Below are positions 9,530 through 21,594 of a DNA stretch of 64,000 bases, in pieces (the stretch's first letter is position 1; each line of letters starts with the position of its first letter). Where the stretch lies: the NCBI GenBank assembly GCA_024180945.1, contig JAKSGN010000002.1, positions 620,001 to 684,000 on the forward strand, written 5' to 3'. A program made the translations under genes and the position numbers. Source of the DNA: Macrophomina tecta. Its lineage: Eukaryota > Ascomycota > Dothideomycetes > Botryosphaeriales > Botryosphaeriaceae. A model generated the notes under the pieces. The model had not been told where the DNA came from and did no database searches. It saw nothing but the letters and a program-made list of their open reading frames with translations.

Positions 9530-12448
9530 TCAATACCCTCCCCTCATTTCCCCCAGCACAGCCCTCAAACGCGGCCCTGTCACCCGCTCGAAGCGATCGA
9601 CGCTCATGACAAACGTGCCGCGCCCCTTGGTCAGGCTGCGCAGGTGGCGCAGGTAGCCGACCATCTCCTTCAGCGGGACGCGCGCCGTGATTTGGCGCTG
9701 GCGGTCGTGGCTGCCGCCGCTGCCGCCGTTCTCGACCTGCCCAGTGCTCCCGAACGGGTCGGGCGGCGCGTAGATCTTATTCGGGTCGATCAGTAGTGGT
9801 TCGTCTTCGCGTAGTTCCGCATGGTGAGGAGAGACTGCTGATGCCTCATTGCCGGCCAGGGTGGTTGATGTGTCGGTGTCGAGCGAGAGCACGGATCCGC
9901 CGCGCGCGGAGCTGATATCGTGTACGACGGCGCCCAGGTCGCTCTCGTTGACGGCGATGGTGACGCGCATGACGGGCTCCATTAGCGCGTTGCCGTCGGC
10001 TGATTTCGAAGCGGCGTTGCGGAGGGCGGCGACGACAGCGAGGCGGGCGGCGCCGGAAAGCGCGGCGGGCGTCGTATCGGGGGTGATGTGGGTGGAAGGA
10101 TCGAGCGTGATGGTCACAGTGGTGCTATAGAGGGGGAAGCGGTGGGTCGGGCCGCGGGCGAGGGCGGCGGAAGCGCCCGTTTTGAGGCTGTGGAGGATAG
10201 TGGGCCAGGGAAGGGTTTCGGGGAGTGAGCCGCTCCCGCTGTCAGGGGTGGAGGTGGGCATGCCCGAGGTGTCAAAGGTAGGGTGATTGATGATGAGAAC
10301 ATTTTTGGAATCGAGGGGGATGGTGGTGATGTGGAGGTCGTCTTCTCCGCTTTGAGGGGGAGCTAAGGTGTCAAGAGGGGAGACGCTGGCGGTGCAGCTG
10401 GCGCTGGCGTGTCTACCGGCGACTTCACGCGCAAATGTCTCGGTACAGGCGGTTGAGTCGTTGGTTACGGCTTCGCGATAGCCGATCTCAATGGCGCCGG
10501 TCGAGGCTTTGACTTTGAAGTCGTTGAGCAGCCGATCTGAGGCGATCTCAAGATGCAGCTCGCCCATGCCGGCAAGATGGGTCTGTCCACTTTCTGAGTC
10601 GAGTGAAACTTGTAAACTTGGGTCTTCTCGGAGCAGAACCGAGAGCATGTCAGTTAGATGCTTCTCTTCCGAGAGGCTGTGCGGCTCGACGCTCGTGAAG
10701 AAGACCGGAGGAGGAACGGCGATTGGACGAAGTTGGAGAGTGTTGATGGGAACGGGAGGACCGACTTTGGGATGGGCGCCGGTATAGACGATGAGAGTAT
10801 CACCTGTCCGGGCGTGCTTGAGTCCAGGGATGACACCAATCTGGCCAGCCGGGATCTCCTCGACTTCAACAGCATCGTTGGCATACATCTTGAGCAGACG
10901 TGGAACTTTCTCGGAAATGCCAAGGTTTGTGTTAAAGAGGACGGTATTGCGGGTGAGGGCCCCCGAGTATACGCGGACGTAGACCAGGACACCGCGCTTG
11001 TTGTCGTTGACAACTTTGAACGCTAATGCGCATGCTTGGAGTTTGGAAATGACCGAAATGGCCTGGGGATTAGTTTTGCCAACAGCTTTCTTGCCTCTTT
11101 TGGCTTGCTGAGGAGGTGTGAGAGCAAGTTTTCCGCTAAAGAGGTCTTTGAGCCCACCGTTGAGGGAGCCCAACTTGACCTCTGCATCAGGACGCTCCTC
11201 GGGAGAGGGCAGCAAGTCGACGACAGCATCCAGAAGGGGTTGTACTCCAATATTGCGGAAACTTGCGCCTGCATATGTTGGGATGACCTTCTGAGGGCGT
11301 TGTAGGATGCATCTTCTGAGGGATCGGACGATTTCTAGGCTCGGGATGGCCAGGTGGTCCTCATCATACTCCAGGAACTTCTCTACCATCTCGTCGTCAT
11401 GCTCACTGAGAAGTTCAACGAGGGCGATTCTCGCTCGCTTGAGTTCAGCTGCCAGTGAGGAGTTGACAACGTGTAACTCTTCCAAAGGATGCATCCTGAT
11501 AGTCTTGCCGTCGCCACCTTCTTCCCACAACATGCCTCTCAAGTGCACAGCATCACCTACACCTACCAGCTTTCCGGTGCCGTCCTTCCACCAAGGGATT
11601 TGGCAGACTGCAGGCCAACCGTGGAGGCGCACACCGATCTCCTTGATAGTCCGCTCAAAGGCGGCGCCATCCCGGTCGAGCTTGTTGACGAAGATGATGC
11701 GAGGAATCTGGTATTGGTTGGCCTGTTTCCAGACCTGTTCCGTCTGTGCTTCTACACCTGCGACGCCGTCTAGGATACATACGGCACCATCCAAGATGCG
11801 GAGGGATCGAAGAACCTCGAAGGTAAAGTCGGCGTGGCCAGGGGTATCTATGAGGTTGATGTTGTGCGATGTCGAGGACCTCGGCAACGTCAATTGGCCG
11901 CCGGAATGTGCGGATGCATCTTGATCTGGTGTGGCAGAAAGGGGAGGCCAGTGGAATGATACGGCTGCTGACTGAATGGTGATTCCGCGAGCTCTCTCAG
12001 CTGGCAGGAAATCGGTAACAGTGGAGCCTTCGTCGACATCTTTGGCCGCATGTAAGTAAGCTGGCAATGGAAAAGCGAGAGTGGAACAGGTGGAAGAGGA
12101 GTATGGATATGGCCTTGGTATCACTGTGAAGCATGACGACAGCATGCGCAAGAAAGGATGGCCCTACCTCCTAATCGCCGGGTAAACCCACTGTAGTAGA
12201 GCATGCGCTCAGTCGTGGTTGTTTTTCCCTGCGACGAATCAGTGCATGGTCTTTGTCAACGGGGGATTGGAGCGTACCGCATCGATATGGGCTATGATGC
12301 CGATGTTGCGCGTGCGCTGCAGGGCATTCTCCAATGCTTGGGTGCCAGGCCGGGCGGTGGCGCGGCGCGACACTGAAAGGTGAAAAGCTCGCGCACAAGC
12401 TACATTACGGAGTCGAGGGCCAGCTCGCCATGCGTGACTCAATATCAT
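9530..12448 (-). CDS. MEF2: mitochondrial elongation factor G2 / ribosome-releasing factor 2
   Basis: This translational GTPase acts in mitochondria with RRF to split ribosomes after termination (family knowledge). Minus-strand exons are 12448-12278, 12228-12168 and 12039-9530, giving 913 residues. The N-terminus is Arg/Ala-rich and import-signal-like. The P-loop [15 protein letters not shown] is formed only when intron 1 is removed. Removing intron 2 (128 nt) gives [14 protein letters not shown]. Then follow [17 protein letters not shown] and NKLDRDGA. The C-terminal part carries EF-G domains II-V, ending near [12 protein letters not shown] methionine-initiated frame running into 12151 is intron read-through, not an alternative start. 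The low-complexity insert rich in Ser/Thr/Pro near residues 660-700 is lineage-specific. Its 5' end faces VPS17, 250 bp away. Confidence 0.93.
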
Positions 12449-12697
12449 CCCAATGACTGCGGCTGGTGCTAGCAGAAGGGGCAGACAGCGTGGGCGGGGG
12501 AGAAGAGAGTGCTCTGGCGGGAGACGGAGGAAGACGTTTGATGGGATTAGGCCGGTTTAGGCAGGGATGGGCGCGGGTCGATGTTGCGGCCTGCACCTGT
12601 CGGCCAAGACGCAGCTCCAGCACCTCCAGCTTTGCGACTCTCCGCACACCCCCATCCTCTCCTCCGCCCCCGCCACTCCCAATCTCTTCCGCGGCAA
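12449..12697. promoter_or_regulatory. shared divergent promoter, MEF2 / VPS17
   Basis: The two start codons are separated by 249 bp and point away from each other, so both promoters and 5' UTRs must fit here or overlap. No specific binding site was identified. Confidence 0.45.
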
Positions 12698-14570
12698 ATG
12701 GACTACTCCGCCGCCGACGCCGACTCTTCGCCCTGGGCCTCGTCGCCCCAAGCCCATCGCACCGCCTTTGGCGAGAATGTCGACGTGCCCTCAGAGCCCC
12801 TCCCGCCGCAATCGCCTTATGCCGACACTGCGACCGAGCATCCCTTTGCCGACGAGCCCAGCCAGGGCCGCCCGGCCGCCCAGCAGCACGAGGGCTTCCA
12901 GCAGCCCGACGGCCAGGAGCAGCCGCAGTCGCCTCAGCAGCAGCAGCACCCGGATCAGTATGCCCAATCGCCCGCCCAGCAATCCCAGCAGCAACGTCAC
13001 GAGCCCCAGCGCTACCATGGCAGCCAGCGCCAGCGACAGAACGTCCCGCACTACAAGCTGCACGCCAAGGTCACCGGCCTGGAGCGGACTGGCCGCAAGG
13101 ATCCAATTCTGCGATTCGACGTCTACGTAAGACTTACTGTGCCGCCGCCAAGCGACCTCTTGAATGACATGATATATAGACGAACCTCCCCAAGTTTCGC
13201 ACCACCCAATTCCGAGATGTCCGCCGCCTCCATTCCGAGTTCGTGAAGCTGCAGCAGCACCTGATATCCGCGAACCCGGAAGCCTTCGTACCCGCTGTGC
13301 CCCCGGCTGTGACCTCTGCAGGTGTGGGTACTGAGGAGGATGAGGCTCGTGTGAAGGCTTCGATACAAAGGTGGCTGAATATTGTTTGCAGCAATGAGGT
13401 TCTCATGCGCGACGAAGAGATGGTCTTCTTCGTGGAGAGTGATTTTGGCTACAGCCCCGTTGTCAGGCGCAAGCAGCCAGCTACTGGCGTGCGGCGGAAG
13501 TATATTAAGCAGTTTGCGCCGCCGCCGGATGACACTCCCGAGTTGGCTGAGGCAAGGCCCATTGTCAAGCTGTTCTACCTGCATACCATGGAAGCTAGCC
13601 AAAAGGTCGACAAGGTGGTAAAACATAGGAGAGGTATGCCCGACGTGATACCTGCTATTGGAAGATGCTGTACTAACCTTTCATAGCGCTTGGCCTAGCT
13701 GAGGGAGACCTTGGAGTCAAGCTTGCTCAGATGCATGTCCAGGAAACACACACTGGTCTTGCTCACGCTTACCGCCGTATGGGCAAGGTCATCCAAGCCG
13801 TTGGCGATTACCACGCAGCTCAGGGTACTGCTGAAGCGACGACCATCGGCGACCCGCTCAGGCACCACTCAGACGACGCCTTCATTGTCAAGGAGACGCT
13901 CACGAACCGACACATCCTCCTCCGCGAACTTCTACAAGCGCAACAGACGTCACGCTCCAAGCTCTCGGCCGCCGACCGCCTGAAGGCCAGCTCTTCGGTC
14001 CGCCGCGACAAGGTCGACGAGGCCATCCAGGCGCTTGATGAAGCGCGCAGCCACGAGCAATACCTTGGTACCAAGTGCGCGCGCGTCACGGCCAACCTTG
14101 TACAGGAGCGCCGCAAGTGGTTCACACGCACCACGGCTGACATGCGCACCGCCATCCGCGACTACGTCCTCCGCCAGATCGAGGCCGAGCGCCGCACCCT
14201 CGCCACCCTCGAGCAGGTTCGCCCAGACATACGCGCCATCGACGCCAGCGGCGGCCTCTCCCGCCTCGGCCGCGAGGCCCATCCCCCCATCCGTCGTACT
14301 AGCCTTGCCTCCTCCCAGGGCCCCAAGGGCGACGCTTGGAGCGGTGTCCCCCGCCGTCCCGACAGCGTGAACAGGAGTATTTCGAGCGGCTTTAATGCAT
14401 CGACCCTTCCCGAGGAGGAAGACGATGAGAGCGATGGGGAGGTGCTGCACAGAAAGCGGGCGACGAGCTCGGCTAAGGCTGGGATCAAGGGTGTCTTGGC
14501 GGCGGATGAGGACGATGATAGAGTGGACGCGCGTAATGCAGCTAGTCGGTTGGCGACTACGACGTTCTAA
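12698..14570 (+). CDS. VPS17: retromer sorting nexin Vps17 (PX-BAR)
   Basis: Vps17 pairs with Vps5 on endosomes and forms the membrane-bending part of the retromer coat (family knowledge). Exons 12698-13126, 13180-13633 and 13687-14570 encode 588 residues. The first ~110 residues are disordered and rich in Gln, Pro and Ser. The PX domain runs from about HYKLHAKVTGLE through LPKFRTTQFRDVRRLHSEF and spans intron 1. The BAR region follows (GLAHAYRRMGKVIQAVGDYH, then long helices around ALDEARSHEQYLGTKC). The C-terminal tail is acidic (EEEDDESDGE) and ends in TTTF. The product is similar in length to other Vps17 proteins. It is divergent from MEF2. Confidence 0.92.
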
Positions 14571-15187
14571 TTGCACTAAATGGACGAGTGGTAATTTGAG
14601 CCTAATAGTAGTCGCCCGGGGTATAACGATATATTTCCGGGCGAGCGTTGGCGACTCAGTGTAGCTGGGATGGGCATGATTTGGGTTGGTGACGGAAGGA
14701 ACTGACGAATGGGAGGATTGCATGTTTCATTATCATGTGCATAAGCGGTCGAGACGACGGCGACGATGGAAGACTGAATGAGGCTTGTTTTCTTGTTTTT
14801 CGACTTCATATATGTAAACAACCCCCCTTTATTTGAGCTTGTTTCCTTTTGGTACTCAAGATGCCCAAGAGCATGCATGCACGGTGTGCACGAACGGCTC
14901 TATCCACACGTCACATCACACAATCCCTGCCGGAAAAGTTGACGAGAAGCAGCCAGTAAAAGAATCAAAAAGAGATCAACTGATTTCTCCTTTTCTGTAC
15001 AAATATCTACAAACCTCTATCTGCTCGGCTTTCTAGACTCGACAGCAAAACCCGGCCTTATTTCTTCTCAGTTGACGAATCCTTACCAAGACAAGAGAGA
15101 GAGAGAGAGAGAGAGAAGACAAGAGCAAGATCTAACACGTCCACCCATCACTCTCCCGCCTTCTCGAAATGGAACACATTCTTATGC
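14571..15187. other. intergenic between convergent VPS17 and MET2
   Basis: Holds the 3' flanks of both genes and a GA microsatellite at 15095-15116. No gene is seen. Confidence 0.55.
15095..15116. repeat. (GA)n microsatellite
   Basis: Eleven GA dinucleotides in a row lie about 70 bp beyond the MET2 stop, probably in its 3' UTR. Confidence 0.8.
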
Positions 15188-16948
15188 TCACCAAGCCGTA
15201 ATATCTTCCACCTCCGCCTCGCCAAACGTGCTGCTCTTGGTGACACCCAAGCCCTCACCGTCGCCCTGCGCCACCACCTCGGCAGGGCTCTTCTCCATGA
15301 TGTCGCGCAAATGCTCGTTCATGAACTCGAGCAAATGGCCATTGACCTGCTCGAACTCGAGGAGGAAGGCGTCGTGGCCCTCGGGGGAGTCGATGGTCTT
15401 GAGGCGGGCGTCGGGGATGGCGGCGGCCAGCTCCTGCTGCTCAGCGAAGGTGAAGAGGCCGTCGGTCTGGATGCCGAGGATGAGGGTGGGCTGGGCGATC
15501 TGCGAGAGGGCGGTGCGGAGCGCGGAAGCGTCGTCCTCCTCGGGCACGCGGCCGCGCGAGACATCGTGCGTGTCGAGCTTGCGCGTGATGGCAATGTAAC
15601 AGTTGGCGTCGAAGCGCTTGATGAACTTTTCGCCCTGGTAGCGCAGGTATGACTGCGCGGAGAAGTATGTCGGCGTGCGCTTGGCCTTGTTGCGGATTGG
15701 GCCGGTGAGGCTGGTTGGGGCTGTCGGGGCTGGAGACGCTGGGCCGATCTTCGCGCTGGCGGGGACGGTGGCGCCTGCGGCGGTGAGGTCGACGGCGCTG
15801 CCCGGGCGGGAGCCACGGGGGGAGCGGGCGTTCTTATGGCCCTCGTTGTGGATTGCCCAGTGCTCGTTCATGGCGGCTGAGGGGTGCGGCATGCGGTTGA
15901 TGTTCTGCGGGCGACTCGGATCCGGAGTGTTGCGGCCGAAGCGGGACTCAAAGGAGTCGCGGCTGCGGTAGGTCAGGAGGGCAGACATGCGGGCAGCGGC
16001 CAGGCCGGTGGATGGCGGGTCCTCAAAGGCGTAGTATCCGTCATCATACTTGGGGTCGCTATAGATGCTTTGGCGTTGAGCCTCGCCCCAGCTGATTCCC
16101 CAAGCGCTATAACGGGCAGACGTTGCGATTGGGATGATAGTGCGAACGTAGTCCTTGCCGAAGTACGCAAACTCGAGCACAAGCATTCCTCCCATGGAGC
16201 CTCCGATAACCGCGGCAATCTGACGCACGCCGAGGTCATCCAGGATCAGCTTGAAGAGGTTGACGTCGTCGCGGACAGTGGTGAGCGGGAATTCAGGCCC
16301 GTAGAGCCCTAGCTCTGGGTCGCCATCCTTGTTGGTGACGGGACTGGCACTGCCGTAGGGGCTACCTAAGCTGTTCAGGCATACGACAAAGAAGCGCGAG
16401 ATATCGAAGGCCTTGCCCGGGCCACCCAGCAGCGGGCCCCACCAATCACCCACATCGGCGCTGCCGGTCAGGGCATGGCAGATTACCATAGCATTATCGG
16501 CGGCAGGCGAGAGGGTGCCGAAGGTCTTGTAGGCGACAGGGACATTGCGTAGTTCAACGCCCGATTCGAGCGTGTAAGACGGGACGATGGCGATTTGTTG
16601 GTCGGGAATGAGCTTGGCAAATGGATTTTCCGGCTGTTCAGTCACTCTTTCTGTACGTTCAATGGGTCAGTACGAGCTTCGGAAGCAGTGGCGGAGTCAT
16701 CGGGTAGAGTGCTGCGACAGAGCGGCACCCAGAGGGAACTTGCGCACTGAGCCCAGAGCCCCCATTGGGAGGCGGAGGTGTGGCAGCAATGGCATGGGCG
16801 TCTGCTGAAGCGTATAGGCCAGTTACAAATCCCATCTTTTGCCCCTTTGTTGCAATGCTCCTCCACCCAACGCAGTATGACTCGTGGCGGGATTGGCTGG
16901 GGACGCACCGTATTTGCTGGATCCGTTGGTGTGGGCGGAGATAGTCAT
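15188..16948 (-). CDS. MET2: homoserine O-acetyltransferase
   Basis: Transfers acetyl from acetyl-CoA to L-homoserine, a committed step of methionine synthesis (family knowledge). The alpha/beta-hydrolase fold is clear: nucleophile elbow GGSMGG, acid in LGIQTDGLF, and histidine in EGHDAFLLE. The N-terminal segment NPFAKLIPDQQIAIVPSY is typical of fungal Met2. No ATG precedes it in the main exon (16650-15188), where the frame opens with GTG. I therefore infer a short first exon, 16948-16909, joined by a 258-nt intron (GTGCGT...GTACAG), giving MTISAHTNGSSKYERVTEQ and 500 residues in total. That exon is less certain than the rest. Between SFESRFGR and YFSAQSYLRYQG lies a low-complexity insert of about 85 residues rich in Pro, Ala and Ser. 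Confidence 0.92.
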
Positions 16949-17593
16949 GGCGACTGGTAGCAGAGAATGGGGGTCTCGGAGGAGTAAGGCGAGTAAGTTT
17001 GTGTCGAGACTCTTTCCATGCCGCGGGCAACGGGGACTGAGGCGTGAAGCGTAGGGAAGGGAAGAAGGGTTTTGGAGGTTTCTGCGGGAAGAAAAAGCAA
17101 TGGGGCCAATACTCTGCACGTCCCCCCGCCCGCCGCCAAATGACGTGCGAGGGGTTGACTCACCCCCGCGAGCAATTAAAATTCGCCGAACTTTGCTCCG
17201 CTGCCTTCCAGGACATTGGCGCCTCACCGTCCGCGTATCTCTCCGAAGATCAGTCCCTCGATTAAACCCGTGTTCTATCCTCCTACGTTGGTTTTGTCGT
17301 CGATGAGGGTTCCGCTTGGTAGCTCTCTTCCTTTTCTGTCTCAACCCGGAGTCTGCAAGGATGATGCAAGCTTTTCCGTGAAATATTGGCCGATGGTAAG
17401 TGCGCATGGTATACGGGGGGTGATGGGATTGGTGGCCTGCCAAGTCCGCGGATAGATCGCAAGCTTCGCAGAACCCTTGAGCTACTTGATATCTCCCTCC
17501 TTGCCCCAGCAACACATTGCTTGTTAGCTGCTATCTCGTAGAGGCACTGTGCGGGTCTGATAACTTACCTCCGAGGTTGCGCGCCCCGGCATC
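16949..17593. other. MET2 upstream region
   Basis: Likely contains the MET2 promoter and 5' UTR. I see no gene and no motif that I can assign with confidence. Confidence 0.45.
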
Positions 17594-17806
17594 TTATGCC
17601 GCGAGGATCTCTTCAGGCTGTACCTCTGTACGGTTTGCTCCATCTTGTCCGCGAAGCACTTCACGCAAAAAACTCATTATCCAACCTCTGTAGTCGACCT
17701 CCGTTCTGTCTTCGTCAGAGGCCGCTTTCGCCTCTTCATCAGACTCCTCATCCGACTCTTCATGGGGCTCTTCATAAATGCACATACACCAGAATCCATC
17801 GGACAT
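17594..17806 (-). CDS. small acidic protein, hypothetical
   Basis: A 70-codon frame begins at ATG 17806 (MSDGFWCMCIYEEPHEES) and ends in EEILAA. Composition is protein-like: an acidic stretch EESDEESDEEAKAASDEDR is followed by a hydrophobic/basic helix (GWIMSFLREVLRG). The same frame stays open upstream to 18139, but that part is less protein-like, so I start at this ATG. No family was recognised. It may be the last exon of a longer gene. Confidence 0.35.
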   Translation of the reverse strand: MSDGFWCMCIYEEPHEESDEESDEEAKAASDEDRTEVDYRGWIMSFLREVLRGQDGANRTEVQPEEILAA

Positions 17807-18687
17807 AGCCGCGCTCTCAGCGGAATCCCGGCAGTGAGCTCTCCTGATGAGTAACTTAGGGATTAACGGGAGATACGGGGGACGGGGACATGCTGGTAAA
17901 GCAGTAATGAATATTCGAGAGGAGCATTCGTAAGATATACCCCAGGCTGGATGGGAGAGCAACCGTAACATGCCCAGCAATCGGACGCATCCGACAGTTT
18001 TCACGTAATCCATTTCGACAACATGAGACTTGGCCAGAAGCATGAATACAATCCCTGTTCCGCCAACCTTTCCATCAAGAGATGAACATATCCCTAATCT
18101 CCACATCTCCACGGAGAGATCGGACCATAAACACCACATCCGACAAGGTCGATCACCTCATTCTTGCAAAAGAGCAGGTGTAGGCTGACCGAGTAATGAG
18201 ATAGAAAAATAGAATAGGAGAGAACGCCTGGTATCCACCCATGAGACCCACATATCCAGACGCATCCCGGCGCGGTAACCTGCCATCAACTAAATAATCC
18301 GCTGGAGGCATTCCAGGACGAATGCTGTACTTTATAAGACGATTACCAACCCGTTTCGCCAAGCCGAGAAAAGCGGAATGTGACCGTAAACTAAAGGAGA
18401 ACTCCGGGAGAGCAGAAAGCGCCTGAAAGATATGGTATGATTTGAATTCCATTCAAACTTCTTTGAGACTCCTTGATTCCCCCGCCCTTCCCTTAGAAAG
18501 AAGTAGTTTTCCCCGCTTGCACCAAGCAAATGCAGAAACAAGTATTTTGTAATGGCGCGATTTGAACAGCGTATGCAGAAGAGTTATTGGACAACGATGA
18601 AGGCCAGAACCCAGCTTCGAGAAATTAGGGAAGTAGAAATCGCTCGGAACTGAGCCAAAGCCGTGCCCTCTTGCAGAATCATTCATT
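17807..18687. other. intergenic, nothing recognised
   Basis: No supported gene. A GTTCAAATC string on the minus strand near 18550 resembles a tRNA B box, but no tRNA fold surrounds it. The right end should contain the PSY2 3' UTR. Confidence 0.45.
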
Positions 18688-21594
18688 TTAATCGGTGGAA
18701 TCGGTTTTATCGTCCCCGGCATTGCTCTTGACAACATGCGTCAGCTTAATCGCCATCTTTTGAGACCCATCTTTCCCATTGTTGGCACTCTTTTTCCTCT
18801 TTAGCCCTGTGGTGGCGCTCGTTGTACTGATGTTACTGCCGACGCTGCTGACTGAAGAAGTTCGCCGCTTACTGCTTGCTGAAAGCTTGCCTAGTTCGTC
18901 TTCATCATCTTCTTCTCGGCGACGTTTCTCAGAGAGGCGCTCTGGAGGTGGTGTTGATGGAACCGGCGTCTGGTCTCGAGGCGGCGAAGCTTGCGGTGAT
19001 GTGGACGTGGGTGGCGTAGGAGGAGCTGTTGCTGCTGTGGAGTCCTGCGCTTGCTCCTCAGATGACGGTCGTGCATCGCCATCTCCTTCTTGTAGTACGT
19101 CCATGGAATCCTCGTCATCTTCCGGATAATCCACCAGCGGCCGAGAACCATTCGCCACAGGCTTTCCAGCGTGTGATGGCAAGGTGGTTTCCTCCTCATC
19201 ATCAGAGCCATTGAAATATGCTTCTTCTTCCGCATCCATATCACGAAGGCCTTGCACACGTCCGCCATTCATTGGCACCCGCCCAGTTTCGGTGTCCTCG
19301 CTGGCGAAAGAGCTTTGAGCAGTGGGATCTGGTCTCTCATGCAGCTGCTCATATCGAAGAATGAGGTTCTGAAAGGTGGGAACGTAGGTGATGCCCTCCA
19401 ATTTTTCCCGATAGTTCTCCACGAGATGGTTGATGATGACCTTGATGTTTTCGCGCTTGACGAATTCGAATAGTTCGAGACATGCAGAGTTAAGCAGGTT
19501 ATCGCGTGGCATCGTCTCGTAGACGATGTTGAGTATGGGATCGAACAGTCGGTTCTGGATAATCTGACGGTTGTGGAATTCGTCATGTAGCCCGATACAT
19601 GTCCGGAAGTACTTCAGAGCGGTGAGTTTCAGGTGTTTCTCAGGACAAGCCATGAGTTGAGCAACCCGGCACGCGAGGCCTTCAGAGAGAATGAAGAATT
19701 TGCTCCTGAAGGAGTGTTGTCGAATGAAGAAACACAAAACCTCCACGAGGTGCGCGTACAGCGATACCTCCTGGATGGTCAAATTTTCCACTACGACAGG
19801 TTAGGTGGGTATGGCAGGACATTTCTCTACTGAAGCACTTACTGGAGTCCCGTCCTTCCAAATCTTTGAGCGGCTGGAAGAGCTTCTTGGCAGAGTCCTC
19901 ATAGAAATTTTGGATAAAAGTTTCAGTGGGAGCCGATGGGGCATTACTACGAACTTTGGCAAGGAACTCGCTATTGGCACGGCCGAGGGTCTCCATCGTG
20001 GCCGAGTTGGCATTGGGATCCAGGAGAACCTTGATAGCGTCAGCCATCTGGGCCTTCACGCCCAAGTCTGTCTCAACCAAAAGCAGTTCAATCAAAGTAT
20101 CCGTTAGCGGCTTAGTCTTGTCATTGATAGCCTTGAAGATCTGGCTGCGCATCATGATGGCATCGTGGTCGATCAGGGCAACTAGAATGTCTGTTCCTGC
20201 GACGCGCACGGCGGCATCCGTGTGCCGCAGAGCAAATGTGATAACGTTGAAGAGGCCGCCGCTCAGAAAGTTGGAGTATAGCTGCGCACGTGCTTGTGCC
20301 TGCAAGCTCTTTGCGATTGTGCAACATTGCTGAATGAACAGCACGGCATCCTTCTTCCTCTGCACGCTGCTTTCCTGCGGGGTGAAAATGCTGAATAACT
20401 CCTTGAGAAATGCTTGGTTTTGCTGCAGATGCTGGACAATATCAACCTGATGGAAGAAGATGAGCGAGTTCAGAACCGAAAAAGTCGGGTCGTCGAGAAT
20501 GCGCGCTAATACGACGTCTTTGAGGTACTGTAGCCGGTACGTATAGTGAATCTTCTTCTTGATGAGCGGGTCCTCAATCTTCACAACCTCCTTGAATCTT
20601 GATTCATCCGCCAGATACTGTCTGTGGTTGGCCTTGTGGCTCGGGAAGTCAGGGTCATACTCCAGCGCGCCGACGACGCCGATGATGACCTCATCAGTCA
20701 CGGCGTACTCGATGATAGCTGTGTCATTAAGCAGGATGAGCGTCTTCATGATGTTGCACAGACGGTGCAGGTCTTCTAGGCTTTCTAGATCCTCTGCCAT
20801 CTCCACAAGCGGGACGAGTTTCGTTATGTATCCTGCTTGGACGATGAACTTGGCCAGCGCGTCGCGGCCTTGCGGGGTGTTGTTGGCGGCTCGCATCATC
20901 TGTTCGATATCGGGAAGGTTCCCGAGCTCTGGATCGGGGAGCATGATCGGGTTCATGTCCATAACATCGTCTGAGAGACCATCGTCTGTGGCATGTGGGT
21001 CAGTATGGTTACAGTTAGACGCGCGTCGGCAGCGGAAACTCACCAGCTCCTGAAAGCGAAGTAAGGCGTGATTGCACCTCACTGACGAAGTCCCTGGGAA
21101 GCTGATCAGCAAGGTGCCTCTCCAAGCGGCGCTGAGCGCGAGAGCGTACCATATTGCCCCACAGCCTTCGGCCTCCTGGAAGCTAAGCGCCATGTCGGTG
21201 CCATTCTGCTCGGTCCACACAATGAGTGTATCTGCGCAATTCTCAGCATGTCCCATCCGCCAGTTAGTGCCGCAGCTTCCTGTTTCACCTTGTTGCTTCT
21301 GATATCCGTCATCCTTCGTCACTCGGGTCTCAAGTAGGGTTCGTATGGGCTCGTCTTCGGACTGGACGTAGATGCGCGCTTCATCCTGCAGGTGGCAAGG
21401 CTCGTCAGCACATGGCGCGACAACGACGGGCGCGAGCGCGGGCGGCGGGAGCGACGCGACAGGCAGGCATCACGACATACATTCACCATGGAGCCGGTGC
21501 AGAAACCGGTGCCTCGGTCAAACCAGTCGCCATTCTTGAGCTCGTAGACCTTGACGCGCTTGCGATCGTTTGCCGGTTGCGCGGCCAGGGCCAT
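18688..21594 (-). CDS. PSY2: serine/threonine protein phosphatase 4 regulatory subunit 3 (Psy2/SMEK)
   Basis: Targeting subunit of the Pph3-Psy2 phosphatase, which acts in DNA-damage recovery (family knowledge). Six minus-strand exons: 21594-21481, 21385-21289, 21231-21150, 21093-21044, 20985-19843 and 19790-18688, total 862 residues. The N-terminal EVH1/PH-like domain is rebuilt across the first four exons: KRVKVYELKNGDWFDRGTG, DEARIYVQSEDEP, KDDGYQKQQDTLIVWTEQNG, SFQEAEGCGAIWDFVSEVQ. The large fifth exon carries the SMK-1 helical region (FHQVDIVQHLQQNQAFLKEL). The last exon continues it (LTIQEVSLYAHLVEVLCFF) and ends in a long disordered acidic, Ser/Pro-rich tail with KRRR-type basic motifs suggesting nuclear location. 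Joining exon 5 to 6 restores RDSMENLTIQ. Confidence 0.94.

Noticed and set aside
12040..12151. Apparent Met start of the large MEF2 frame (MRMLSSCF)
   Set aside because: Intron read-through; the true GTPase P-loop is in the upstream exons.
18530..18600. tRNA B-box-like string GTTCAAATC on the minus strand
   Set aside because: No A box or cloverleaf arms can be drawn around it.
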